This document shows, piece after piece, positions 33,369-41,163 of a stretch of DNA of 42,621 bases. Origin of the DNA: an uncultured Bacteroidales bacterium (GTDB lineage: Bacteria; Bacteroidota; Bacteroidia; Bacteroidales; WCHB1-69). The notes beneath the pieces are model-generated. The model worked only from the letters and a program-made list of their open reading frames with translations. It made no database searches and was not told the origin of the DNA. Made by a program: the position numbers and the translations under genes. Within the stretch, counting starts at the first letter, position 1. Each line of letters begins with the position of its first letter. The DNA lies in NCBI GenBank assembly GCA_946413585.1, contig CAMKLG010000025.1, positions 1 through 42,621 of the forward strand, read 5' to 3'.

Positions 33369-33998
33369 CTACGGTTGGGGATATTTCCGACGCACATTCT
33401 CAGCGAGGAAGCGTGCCACCTGGTCGGTGGTGAAGCCCGACACGTTGAGGACGATGTCGTAGTTGCGGGCGTCGTAGCGGGAGGTGCCGGCGAAGGCTTG
33501 CGTGTAGTTCTCGCGGGCTTTGTCGGTGCGCTCCATGATTTTGCGGGCCTCTGTTTCGTCCACGCCCTGTTTCTCCATCAGCCGTTTCACGCGGCATTCG
33601 GGTTTGGCGATGAGGAGCAGCCGCATGGCGTCGGGGTTGTCCTTGAATATGTGGAAGCCGGTGCGCCCCACGATGATGCAGGACTCCTGTTCGGCAAGTT
33701 CTTTCAGGATTTTTTCTTCCTCATAGAAGAGCTGTCGCGAATTGACCTCGAATGATTCGTAGGCGATGGCGGCCGTGGTGCCGAACTGTTTGTAGAATCG
33801 GCAGAATTCTCCCCACCAGTTCGCTTTTGTCCCCTTGATTCGTTCGATGTCTTCAGGGGTGAGTTTGTATTTTTCGCGGATAGAGGCAAGGATTTCCTTG
33901 CCATAGACTTTCACGCCGAGCAATTCGCCCAGTTTTTCGGCGATCTCCTTTCCGCCGGAGCCCGCCTCGCGGTTGATGGTGATGACGAAGTTGGACAT
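33369..33998 (-). CDS. Cytidylate kinase-like family protein, paralog 1
   Basis: 209 residues, soluble. The N-terminus VITINREAGSGGKEIAEKLG is the glycine-rich nucleotide loop of the cytidylate-kinase-like family (Cytidylate_kin2); conserved later blocks are SCIIVGRTGFHIF and SRYDARNYDIVLN. True Cmk enzymes phosphorylate CMP, but this branch has no proven substrate known to me. It lies 16 bp downstream of a close paralog on the same strand, so the pair arose by tandem duplication and is likely co-transcribed. Confidence 0.85.
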   Translation of the reverse strand: MSNFVITINREAGSGGKEIAEKLGELLGVKVYGKEILASIREKYKLTPEDIERIKGTKANWWGEFCRFYKQFGTTAAIAYESFEVNSRQLFYEEEKILKELAEQESCIIVGRTGFHIFKDNPDAMRLLLIAKPECRVKRLMEKQGVDETEARKIMERTDKARENYTQAFAGTSRYDARNYDIVLNVSGFTTDQVARFLAENVRRKYPQP

Positions 33999-34014
33999 GT
34001 TAGGATAAAGGGTT

Positions 34015-34647
34015 TTATAGGGTGTATTTCAGTCGGATGTTGTTGACGAGGAATTTCGCCACCTGGTCGGTGGTGAAGGGGGTGACGTTGATGACGAAGT
34101 CGTAGTTGCGGGCATCGTAGCGGGAGACGCCGGCGAAGGTTTTCGTGAAGTTCTCGCGGGCTTTGTCGAGTTCCTCGATCTTTTTGCGCGCTTCTTTTTC
34201 GTCAAGGTTTCTCTTTTTCATCATGCGTTCCACCCGACGTTCCATATCGGCGATGAGGAATATCCGGATAGTGTCGGGGGTGTCTTTGAAGACGTGGAAG
34301 CCAGTGCGGCCCACGATGATGCAGGATTCTTGTTCAGCGAGGTCTCGCAGAGTTTTGGCTTCGGCGTAGTAGAGCTGCTGGGAGTTCACCTCGTAATTTT
34401 CGTCGGTGATGGAGGCGGTGGCACCGAACTGCTTGTAGAACCGGCAGAATTCTGTCCACCAGTTGGGTTTTGAAGCTTTGATTTCCTCCGCTTCTTCTGG
34501 CGTGAGTTTGAACTTTTCCAGGATATGGGCGAGGAAGGTCTTGTCATAGAGCTTGATGTTGAGCATTTCGCTGACTTTCTCGGCGATTTCGTGACCGCCG
34601 GTTCCCGCTTCGCGGTTAATGGTGATGATGAATTTTCGGTTTTCCAT
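34015..34647 (-). CDS. Cytidylate kinase-like family protein, paralog 2
   Basis: 210 residues from the ATG at 34647, in line with paralog 1 (MENRKFIITINREAGTGG). It shares long identical stretches with it, including RFYKQFG, AEQESCIIVGRTGFH, SRYDARNYD and FTTDQVA. It lacks a canonical G-K-[S/T] P-loop, as does its neighbour. It is the first gene of the pair, downstream of a -7 box at 34681-34688. Keeping two diverged copies suggests different substrates or a heteromer, which is inference. Confidence 0.85.
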   Translation of the reverse strand: MENRKFIITINREAGTGGHEIAEKVSEMLNIKLYDKTFLAHILEKFKLTPEEAEEIKASKPNWWTEFCRFYKQFGATASITDENYEVNSQQLYYAEAKTLRDLAEQESCIIVGRTGFHVFKDTPDTIRIFLIADMERRVERMMKKRNLDEKEARKKIEELDKARENFTKTFAGVSRYDARNYDFVINVTPFTTDQVAKFLVNNIRLKYTL

Positions 34648-34680
34648 ATTGTTTGTTTTAATCTCCAAATTTAGGAACGG

Positions 34681-34724
34681 CAAAGATACATTTTTTTGGG
34701 ATTGGCAAAAAAATACTACTTTTG
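34681..34724. promoter_or_regulatory. Divergent promoters for the kinase-like pair and the methyltransferase gene
   Basis: Minus strand TATCTTTG (34688-34681) and plus strand TACTTTTG (34717-34724) lie back to back. Possible -33 TTTG words are 17-18 bp upstream of each, slightly short, and sit within the other promoter. Confidence 0.6.
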
Positions 34725-34745
34725 CAGTTTGAAAAAAAGATCAAT

Positions 34746-35468
34746 ATGGATAAGTACGGTAAGCTATACCTCATTCCTACGCCCATTGCGGAGGGTGCGT
34801 TTGAAACCTTTTTCCCGTCGGTGAACGCGAATGCGATTAACGGGACGGACTATTATATTGTGGAGGCGTTGCGGACGGCGCGGCGGTTTCTGCGCTATGC
34901 GGGCATCAAGAAGCGTATCGACGAGCTCACCTTTTTCGAGCTGAACGAGCACACGCAGGGGGTGGAGATCAACGACTTCCTGCAGCCCTGTCTGGAGGGG
35001 AAGAACGTGGGTGTGATGTCGGAGGCGGGAGTGCCGTGTGTGGCTGATCCGGGGCACAAGGCGGTGGAGAAGGCGCATCAGTTGGGCATAGAGGTGGTGC
35101 CGTTGATTGGTCCCAGTTCGCTGATTCTCGCGTTGATGGGCAGCGGCATGAACGGGCAGAACTTCACGTTTCACGGTTATCTGCCGTCGGAGCAGTATGA
35201 CAGGGAGAAACGGTTGCGTGAGATTGAGGCAGTGTCGGTGAAGACGGGTCAGACGCAGATGTTCATCGAGACGCCGTATCGGAACAACCGTATGACGGCA
35301 TCCATTTGCAACGTGTTGCAGCCGGCCACGCGGGTGTGCATAGCCGCGAATTTGACGGGTGAGAATGCGTTGTTGAAGACGCAATCGGTGTCAAAATGGC
35401 GGAAATATTTCGAGAAGGAGCAGCACCAGTTGGGCAAGGTTCCGTGTATCTATCTGATTAACAGATAG
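34746..35468 (+). CDS. RsmI-like SAM-dependent methyltransferase (tetrapyrrole-methylase fold)
   Basis: 240 residues from MDKYGKLYLIPTPIAEG at 34746. The fold shows in LYLIPTPI, the SEAGVPCVADPGH block (about 92-104), GPSSLILALMGSGMNG and FHGYLP. These match RsmI, which 2'-O-methylates C1402 of 16S rRNA. This shorter form diverges in the N-terminal half (RTARRFLRYAGI), and Bacteroidota commonly have it in addition to a canonical RsmI, so its target is uncertain. No signal peptide. A tRNA operon follows. Confidence 0.85.
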   Translation: MDKYGKLYLIPTPIAEGAFETFFPSVNANAINGTDYYIVEALRTARRFLRYAGIKKRIDELTFFELNEHTQGVEINDFLQPCLEGKNVGVMSEAGVPCVADPGHKAVEKAHQLGIEVVPLIGPSSLILALMGSGMNGQNFTFHGYLPSEQYDREKRLREIEAVSVKTGQTQMFIETPYRNNRMTASICNVLQPATRVCIAANLTGENALLKTQSVSKWRKYFEKEQHQLGKVPCIYLINR

Positions 35469-35512
35469 AAAAAAATTTCATAATGAAAGGTCGAGGATAA
35501 AGAAAAAAGTGT

Positions 35513-35520
35513 ATTTTTGC
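35513..35520 (+). promoter_or_regulatory. -7 box for the tRNA-Leu/tRNA-Gly operon
   Basis: TATTTTTG, 41 bp before the tRNA-Leu 5' end. Confidence 0.6.
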
Positions 35521-35561
35521 GCCGTCGTTTAGAGATGACAAGTTCATTGATATGGCATTTT

Positions 35562-35645
35562 GCCGAAGTGGTGGAATGGTAGACACGAGGGACTTAAAAT
35601 CCCTTGCTTATTGCAAGCGTGTGGGTTCAAGTCCCACCTTCGGTA
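35562..35645 (+). tRNA. tRNA-Leu (TAA)
   Basis: 84 nt with acceptor GCCGAAG/CTTCGGT, anticodon loop CTTAAAA (anticodon TAA), the long variable arm GCTTATTGCAAGC expected for Leu, and T-loop TTCAAGT. CCA is not encoded. Confidence 0.95.
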
Positions 35646-35651
35646 CCGTAT

Positions 35652-35724
35652 GCGGAAGTAGCTCAGTTGGTAGAGCACAACCTTGCCAAGGTTGGGGTCG
35701 CGAGTTCGAGTCTCGTTTTCCGCT
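35652..35724 (+). tRNA. tRNA-Gly (GCC)
   Basis: 73 nt with acceptor GCGGAAG/TTTCCGC, anticodon stem CAACC/GGTTG around TTGCCAA (anticodon GCC), T-loop TTCGAGT and discriminator U. It lies 6 bp after tRNA-Leu, so the two share a transcript. Confidence 0.96.
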
Positions 35725-35729
35725 CAAAT

Positions 35730-35757
35730 GTAGGGACGTTGCACGCAACGTCTCTAC
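35730..35757. repeat. GTAGAGACG palindromic element, copy B
   Basis: GTAGGGACGTTGC (35730-35742) pairs with GCAACGTCTCTAC (35745-35757) with one G-T pair. It is related to the palindrome at 33297. Confidence 0.75.
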
Positions 35758-35772
35758 GTGTTTTAAACACAA

Positions 35773-35814
35773 AAAAAAATCAGCAATTTACAACTGTGAA
35801 TTGCTGATTTTTTT
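35773..35814. terminator. Bidirectional terminator between tRNA-Gly and the alcohol dehydrogenase gene
   Basis: AAAAAAATCAGCAATT (35773-35788) pairs perfectly with 35799-35814 over 16 bp with a 10-nt loop, giving T-runs in both directions. Confidence 0.9.
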
Positions 35815-35827
35815 GTTTTACGGGATT

Positions 35828-37000
35828 TTACATGCTCTCCTTCAAGATTTCCGCGATGTCTTCGGGCTTCAAGTCCATATATCCTGCAGGATAACAGATG
35901 GTGCCTTGGGTGATGCCGGGAATCATCTCTTCGGTGGCGCCGAGTTCGCTGATGGTCAGCGGCAGACCGATTTCCAGCATCCAGTTCTTCAAGGCTTCGA
36001 GGCCGGCTTCGGCAATCTGCTCGTCGGTTTTGCCTTCAGGGCGAACGTTCCAGACGTTCTCGGCGAAACGCACGAATTTGGCCATGCCAGGCTTCATCGC
36101 ACGCTTGTAGTAAGCCATCGAAACGGCGGCCAGGCAGAAACCGTGTGGGGCGTGCGTCCATGCGCCCACGCTATGACCGATCATGTGTACCATCCAGTCT
36201 TGTGTTTTGCCGCATTTGAGCAGGGTGTTGAGAGCCCAAGTGGCTGTCCACATGATGTTGGAGCGGGCTTCATAATCTTGAGGGTTTTTCACCGCTTTGC
36301 GTGAGGAGACGATGAGACTGCGCATCAGCCCTTCGGATAGGTAGTCGCTGGTATTGTCGTCGAAGTCGGAGAAATATTGTTCAAAGATGTGGTTCATGAT
36401 GTCGTATATGCCCGCTTTCATCTGTTCGTCGGGCACGGTCATCGTGTATTTCGGGTTGAGGATGGAGAATTTCGGCATCAGGCGGTCGTCAAACACGTGT
36501 CCCACCTTGAATTTGTGCTCTGCGTCGGTAATCACTGAGCCGCCGTTCATTTCCGAGCCGGTGCCGGCCATCGTGAGGATGCATCCGATGGGCAGGATGC
36601 GCTGGTTGGTGTCGGGGTGCTTCCCTTGCAACCAAAATCTGTCCCAGTAGTCGCCGTCGTAGAACACTGAAGCTGCCACGCCCTTGGAGTAGTCGCAAAC
36701 ACTGCCGCCGCCGAGGGAGAGGATCATATCTACGTTGTTTTCGCGGGCGATTTTAACGCCCTCGTGCAGTTTCTCCAGTGTGGGGTTGCTCATCACGCCC
36801 GGGTTTTCCACGATGGTCTTGCCAGCCTCCTTCAGGATGGCCACCACCTCGTCGTAGATGCCGTTTTTTTTCACGCTGCCGCTGCCGTAGTTCAGCAGCA
36901 CAACGGGTCCGTAGTTCTTCAATTCGTCCTTGAGGTACTTCAAAGACTCATCACCAAAATAGAGTTTGGTGGGATTGTGGTACGAGAAATTTCCTAACAT
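35828..37000 (-). CDS. Iron-containing alcohol dehydrogenase (butanol dehydrogenase-like)
   Basis: 390 residues. The N-terminal Rossmann part has YFGDESL, LLNYGSGSVKKNGIYDEV and the NAD(P)-binding LSLGGGSVCDYSKGVA (about 93-108). The metal-binding half has AGTGSEMNGGSVIT, GIYDIMNHIFEQYFSD and HMIGHSVGAWTHAPHG, which provide the Asp and His ligands of group III enzymes. It resembles YqhD/BdhA proteins, which reduce aldehydes to alcohols with NADPH; the physiological substrate is unknown. No signal peptide. The gene stands alone, with a -7 box upstream and a strong terminator downstream. Confidence 0.92.
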   Translation of the reverse strand: MLGNFSYHNPTKLYFGDESLKYLKDELKNYGPVVLLNYGSGSVKKNGIYDEVVAILKEAGKTIVENPGVMSNPTLEKLHEGVKIARENNVDMILSLGGGSVCDYSKGVAASVFYDGDYWDRFWLQGKHPDTNQRILPIGCILTMAGTGSEMNGGSVITDAEHKFKVGHVFDDRLMPKFSILNPKYTMTVPDEQMKAGIYDIMNHIFEQYFSDFDDNTSDYLSEGLMRSLIVSSRKAVKNPQDYEARSNIMWTATWALNTLLKCGKTQDWMVHMIGHSVGAWTHAPHGFCLAAVSMAYYKRAMKPGMAKFVRFAENVWNVRPEGKTDEQIAEAGLEALKNWMLEIGLPLTISELGATEEMIPGITQGTICYPAGYMDLKPEDIAEILKESM

Positions 37001-37031
37001 ATTTTTGCTGAATATTTAATTGTTTCTATTG

Positions 37032-37076
37032 TTTTCCGCAGCAAGGATGCTGTGACTCTTTTCCGCAGCAAAAGTA
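37032..37076 (-). promoter_or_regulatory. Dehydrogenase-gene promoter with a 13-bp direct repeat
   Basis: Minus strand TACTTTTG (37076-37069) is a -7 box. TTTTCCGCAGCAA occurs exactly twice, at 37032-37044 and 37059-37071, with a 27-bp period; the second copy overlaps the -7 box. This could be a regulator binding site. Confidence 0.5.
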
Positions 37077-37144
37077 TTAAAATTTTCTGATGAAACATGA
37101 AATATTTTTTTTGATTTTTTTAATGTGTGTTTTTCCGAAAAATG

Positions 37145-37152
37145 TATTTTTG
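37145..37152 (+). promoter_or_regulatory. -7 box for ddh
   Basis: TATTTTTG followed by CGCC, 21 bp before the ddh ATG. Confidence 0.55.
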
Positions 37153-37172
37153 CGCCTTTAATATCTGAAAAT

Positions 37173-38033
37173 ATGAAGACTCGCATCGCAATTATCGGTT
37201 ACGGCAACATCGGAAAGGCCGTGGAACAGGCGGTTTTGGCTGCCGAAGACATGCAACTCGTTGGCATTTACCATCATAACGACAATTTGGACAACATCGA
37301 CGCGGATGTGGCGGCTTTGTGCACGCCTACCCGCGAGGTGCCTGCCTTTGCGGAGAAACTGCTCAAACGCGGCATCTGCACGGTCGATAGCTTCGACATC
37401 CACGGGCAGATTTACGACCTGCGCAAACAGCTCACCCCCATCGCGAAGGAGCACCAGGCGGTGAGCGTCATCGCCGCCGGCTGGGACCCCGGTTCCGACT
37501 CCATGGTTCGCGCTCTCCTCACCGCCATCGCCCCGAAAGGCATCACCTACACCAACTTCGGTCCCGGCCGAAGCATGGGTCACACCGTGGCCGCCAAAGC
37601 CATCCCCGGCGTGAAGAACGCCCTCTCCATGACCATTCCGTTAGGCACGGGCATCCATCGCCGCATGGTCTATATCGAGTTGGAAGACGGCGCCGACTTC
37701 GCCACCGTGGAAAAACTGCTGCTCGCGGACGACTACTTCGCCCACGACGAGACCCACGTGATCCCCGTCCCGTCGGTGGATGCGCTCAACAACGTGGCCC
37801 ACGGCGTGCATCTGGTGCGCGACGGCGTGAGCGGCGAAACCCATAACCAGCGTTTCGAGTTCAACATGACCATCAACAATCCCGCGCTCACCGGCCAGGT
37901 GCTGGTCGCCGTCGCCCGCGCGGCTGTGCGCATGAAGGCCGAACAACGTTTCGGCACCTTCACGATGATCGAGATTCCGCCGATCTATATGCTGCCGGGG
38001 GACGAGGAGACGTTGATACGTTCTTTGGTGTAA
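37173..38033 (+). CDS. ddh: meso-Diaminopimelate D-dehydrogenase
   Basis: 286 residues from the ATG at 37173 (MKTRIAIIGYGNIGKAVEQA); the longer frame includes the promoter. It converts tetrahydrodipicolinate, ammonia and NADPH to meso-diaminopimelate in one step, for peptidoglycan and lysine. The dinucleotide site is GYGNIG. Substrate-side blocks are CTPTREVPAFAE, SFDIHGQIYDLR, AGWDPGSDSMVR, NFGPGRSMGHTVAAK and the C-terminal ALTGQVLVAVARAAVR. Its presence points to meso-DAP in the wall, which OmpA-type domains bind. A paired heptamer array follows the stop. Confidence 0.93.
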   Translation: MKTRIAIIGYGNIGKAVEQAVLAAEDMQLVGIYHHNDNLDNIDADVAALCTPTREVPAFAEKLLKRGICTVDSFDIHGQIYDLRKQLTPIAKEHQAVSVIAAGWDPGSDSMVRALLTAIAPKGITYTNFGPGRSMGHTVAAKAIPGVKNALSMTIPLGTGIHRRMVYIELEDGADFATVEKLLLADDYFAHDETHVIPVPSVDALNNVAHGVHLVRDGVSGETHNQRFEFNMTINNPALTGQVLVAVARAAVRMKAEQRFGTFTMIEIPPIYMLPGDEETLIRSLV

Positions 38034-38041
38034 TATATTGG

Positions 38042-38136
38042 TTTCAAGATTCAGGTTTCAAGTAGAATCGCACCTGAAACCTGAAACTTGAAACCTGAAA
38101 CTTGAAACTTGAAACCTGAAACTTGAAACCTGAAAC
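38042..38136. repeat. Inverted heptamer array around an 11-bp centre, copy 1
   Basis: Three units TTTCAAG, ATTCAGG, TTTCAAG (38042-38062), then TAGAATCGCAC (38063-38073), then nine units of CTGAAAC/TTGAAAC (38074-38136), which are the complement of the left units. It lies 9 bp after the ddh stop codon. The centre is nearly identical to that at 42124-42134. Confidence 0.95.
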
Positions 38137-38171
38137 CAAATTGTATCTTCTCTGACATAAAACAATATCCG

Positions 38172-38732
38172 ATGCCTTTCCGTGTCGCCATAATATCGTT
38201 GTTCTGTTGCCTGTTCTGCGCAGGTTTGTCCGCCCAGACGTTTTCGCTGCGGCAGATAAGCGACACGTGTAGCGTGCTGATGCTGACCACGGATTCTATG
38301 TCGGACGAGTGGCTGCTGCCCCATCCTGTCTATCAGTTCCGCACCGGCGACGTGGACGGCGACGGCGTGGAGGAGGCCTTGGTGGGCGTGGTGAAGTCCA
38401 CACGGTTCTATCCCGAAAAAGGAAACCGGCTGTTTGTTTTCAAGAACCGCGACGGAAGGGTTCGCCCGCTGTGGATGGGATCGCGATTGGGCGAAGAGAT
38501 TGTGGATTTCCGCGTGGCGGACGGCAAATTAGTCAGCATCGAACGATGCCGGAACGGACAATACAACCTGGACGAATGGGAATGGTCGAGGTTCGGGCCC
38601 CGTTTTTCGCGATATATCCTGACAAACGCAACATTGGAAGAAGTCAATCAAACATTCAATCAATATGAAAAGAATACTAATCACAGCCATGCTGTTGATG
38701 CTCATCCTCATGGGATGGAGCCAACAAACTGA
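38172..38732 (+). CDS. Exported hypothetical protein with DGDG calcium-type loop
   Basis: 186 residues with signal peptide MPFRVAIISLFCCLFCAGLSAQ. TGDVDGDGVEEALVGVVK (about 58-75) is an FG-GAP/dockerin-like Asp-rich loop that may bind calcium, followed by LFVFKNRDGRVRPLWMGSRL. It is exported. Its last 22 codons overlap the next gene by 68 bp, and that tail (His- and Asn-rich) has no folded look. A natural stop may have been lost. Translation is probably coupled to the DUF3160 gene, and the two products may act together. Confidence 0.65.
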   Translation: MPFRVAIISLFCCLFCAGLSAQTFSLRQISDTCSVLMLTTDSMSDEWLLPHPVYQFRTGDVDGDGVEEALVGVVKSTRFYPEKGNRLFVFKNRDGRVRPLWMGSRLGEEIVDFRVADGKLVSIERCRNGQYNLDEWEWSRFGPRFSRYILTNATLEEVNQTFNQYEKNTNHSHAVDAHPHGMEPTN

Positions 38733-41049
38733 AAAGAAACACTACATCCTTCCTGGCAACGGAAAGATCGATGTGGAGATGCTGAACAAGAAGATAGACC
38801 TCAATATGGATATTTCCAACCTCAGCATCAACGAGTTGCGGGTGCTGCGCAACGCATTCTACGCCCGCCAGGGATATGCGTTCACAATGTCCGATCTGCG
38901 GTCGGTGTTCGATCAGACCACGTGGTACTGGGACACCATGATGGGCAGATGGGAACTTGAAATGGAGGCGGGGTATAGAGGGAAAAAGGTGCCGGAGTAT
39001 CAGTTCTCCAAGGAGGAAGAGGCCTTCATGGCCAAGCTCAAAGCCAGGGAGGAGGAACTCAAGAAGCGCAACTTCGCCGACGGCAAGCCGGTGATGGACA
39101 ACCTCATCAACCGCTTCCAGTTGGAGAATCCCGACCCGAAGCTCACGGATATGCTTGCGAAACAGGGCTTCGCCATCGTGCCCGACTCCTACGACCAGCT
39201 GTTCCAGGTGTATGAGAACAACGACTACCATGACTTCCCCAGCTTCGTCACCACCGACCTCTATCTGCAGCTCTACCACATGTATTTCGACTGCATGTTG
39301 CGCAGGGCCGAGGAGGGCAAGCTGTTCGATGCTCTGCAAGGCTTCTGTCGCAAGGGTTATCGCGAGTGCGCGCGTGCCATCGCCAAACCCGTCGATGCGC
39401 AGGAGAAAGAGCTCGCAGAATACAGCCAGGCTTATTTCGCCATCGCGCTGCGGTTGCTCAGTCCCAAGGAGGATTGCGCCGTGGCCCCGCAATACCAGAA
39501 AATGGTGGAGGACGAGGTGGCGAAATGCACTTCCGCGAGCACCGCTTTCTCGCCTTTCATGGAATATACGAAGGTGATGTTCCCTTACGCCCTGTTCAAG
39601 CCCCGCGGGCATTACACCCGCACGGAGCGGCTGCAACGCTATTTCCGCGGCATGATGTGGGTGCAGACGGCCGCCTTCGACACCGACAAGCCCAATATGA
39701 TGCGCAGGGCCGCTTTCTTAGCCAAGACCATCTGCGGAAACGCCGAACTGAATGCCGCATTCAAGACCATTTTCGATCCCATGACGTTCATCATGGGCCA
39801 ACCCGACAATATCACCCTGATGCAGGTGTATGAGATTCTGCAACGGCACGACTATGCCAAGCTGATTGGAAACGATAAGGCGTTGCAGAAATTCGTCGCG
39901 GAGGTGGATGTTTTGGCCGAGAAACAGACGCGCCTCCGTCCGAAATTCGAATATTCGGGCCATAACAAAGTCAACTTGATGCCCCAACGTTATCAGCCCG
40001 ATGCCGAGGTGCTGCAGGAGATGTACGACTGGAAGAGCGACGTGTCGCAGCGTTTCTGTCCGAAAGGCATCGATTTCTTTGCCGCGGGAGGCAGTCCACT
40101 TGCCCTCCAGTTGGACAAGGAGGGGGAGACCTGGAGCGAGTTCGACGCGAACATGAGCCGCATGCAAAAGCGGATGGACGAAATCGACTGGAAGGAGAAC
40201 ATCGCCGTGCGCTGGCAGCAGGTGCTCCTCGAACTTTCCAAAGGCCGCCACCCGTCGAATGCCCCCTATTTCATGACTGGAACGGCATGGGGAAAGAAGG
40301 ACCTGAATGCCGCTTTGGCCTCCTACGCCGAACTGAAGCACGATGCCATCCTCTACGCCAAGCAGCCTTTCGCGGCTGAATGCGGCGACGGCGGGCCGGA
40401 AGCGCCCATCGTGAGAGCATACGTGGAACCTAATATCGACTTCTGGACGGCTGTGATCGACCTGCTGAACACCACGAAAGAGGCTTTCGGCGCTTTCGGA
40501 ATCATGACCGACGAGATGCTTGCTCTCACCGACGATATGGCCGAAGAGGCGCAATTCTTCCTGAACTGCAGCAAAAAAGAGCTTGCCGGCAAAACGCTGA
40601 GCGAGCAGGAATACCGTCAGTTGGAAATCGTGGGTGCCATGTTCGAAAACATGACGCTGAACATGATGCGCAACGAGGACGAATATTTCAAATGGGAAGA
40701 TATCGAGAGTGCCGACCGCAAAGTGGCGCTGGTGGTCGATCTCTACACGGCCAACGGTGACAATGTCCCAAGGGAGAAAAAAGCCGTGCTTTATAATGCG
40801 GTGGGTCCCGCCGATGTCATCTATGTCGTCGTGGAGATCGGCGGCTACCTCTACCTCACGCGCGGCGCGGTTTTCTCCTATCGGGAGTTTCATGATGCAT
40901 ACGAAAAGCCCCGTTACACCGACGAGGAATGGCAGGAAATGTTGAAGACCAAGCCCCGCCTCGGCGTCCCCAAATGGATGGAGAGCATCATCGCCCCTGT
41001 CAAGGTGCAGAAGGATGACGATTTGATTTATTACAGCACGGGGTGCTGA
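38665..41049 (+). CDS. Exported YARHG and DUF3160 domain protein
   Basis: 794 residues. Signal peptide MKRILITAMLLMLILMGWSQ. A YARHG domain at about 54-90 (NELRVLRNAFYARQGYAF with FDQTTWY) is followed by the large DUF3160 region (about 150-780): DFPSFVTTDLYLQLYHMYFD, then a mostly helical body with many Glu/Lys, ending in YYSTGC. Proteins of this kind are extracytoplasmic in Bacteroidota, with no known activity. The gene starts inside the preceding small gene, so they form an operon. Codon use is GC-rich like its neighbours. Confidence 0.85.
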   Translation: MKRILITAMLLMLILMGWSQQTEKKHYILPGNGKIDVEMLNKKIDLNMDISNLSINELRVLRNAFYARQGYAFTMSDLRSVFDQTTWYWDTMMGRWELEMEAGYRGKKVPEYQFSKEEEAFMAKLKAREEELKKRNFADGKPVMDNLINRFQLENPDPKLTDMLAKQGFAIVPDSYDQLFQVYENNDYHDFPSFVTTDLYLQLYHMYFDCMLRRAEEGKLFDALQGFCRKGYRECARAIAKPVDAQEKELAEYSQAYFAIALRLLSPKEDCAVAPQYQKMVEDEVAKCTSASTAFSPFMEYTKVMFPYALFKPRGHYTRTERLQRYFRGMMWVQTAAFDTDKPNMMRRAAFLAKTICGNAELNAAFKTIFDPMTFIMGQPDNITLMQVYEILQRHDYAKLIGNDKALQKFVAEVDVLAEKQTRLRPKFEYSGHNKVNLMPQRYQPDAEVLQEMYDWKSDVSQRFCPKGIDFFAAGGSPLALQLDKEGETWSEFDANMSRMQKRMDEIDWKENIAVRWQQVLLELSKGRHPSNAPYFMTGTAWGKKDLNAALASYAELKHDAILYAKQPFAAECGDGGPEAPIVRAYVEPNIDFWTAVIDLLNTTKEAFGAFGIMTDEMLALTDDMAEEAQFFLNCSKKELAGKTLSEQEYRQLEIVGAMFENMTLNMMRNEDEYFKWEDIESADRKVALVVDLYTANGDNVPREKKAVLYNAVGPADVIYVVVEIGGYLYLTRGAVFSYREFHDAYEKPRYTDEEWQEMLKTKPRLGVPKWMESIIAPVKVQKDDDLIYYSTGC

Positions 41050-41053
41050 GGTT

Positions 41054-41095
41054 GGTTTAAGGTTTAAGGTTTAGGGTTTAAGGTTTAGGGTTTAG
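41054..41095. repeat. GGTTTAA/GGTTTAG heptamer array, six units
   Basis: GGTTTAA, GGTTTAA, GGTTTAG, GGTTTAA, GGTTTAG, GGTTTAG without a break, 4 bp after the DUF3160 stop. Confidence 0.9.
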
Positions 41096-41121
41096 AGGGT
41101 TAAAAGGTTATGGGTTAAACA

Positions 41122-41160
41122 ATTTCCTTGAACAGCCCCCACAGGGGCAAGAGCTCGGTA
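41122..41160. repeat. Composite hairpin element, copy 5 (short)
   Basis: TTTCCTTGAACAGCCCC, CACA loop and GGGGC (stem 41135-41139/41144-41148), then AAGAGCTCGGTAG. It ends 3 bp before the ATG of the CapA-family gene, so its hairpin would lie at that gene's ribosome binding site. Confidence 0.8.
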
Positions 41161-41163
41161 GAA

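Noticed and set aside
35552-36304. Protein reading through the two tRNA genes
   Set aside because: The region folds as two complete cloverleaf tRNAs and then a terminator; the frame is fortuitous.
39718-40893. 391-codon minus-strand frame opposite the DUF3160 gene
   Set aside because: Shadow of a GC-biased coding gene; no signal, start context or domain.
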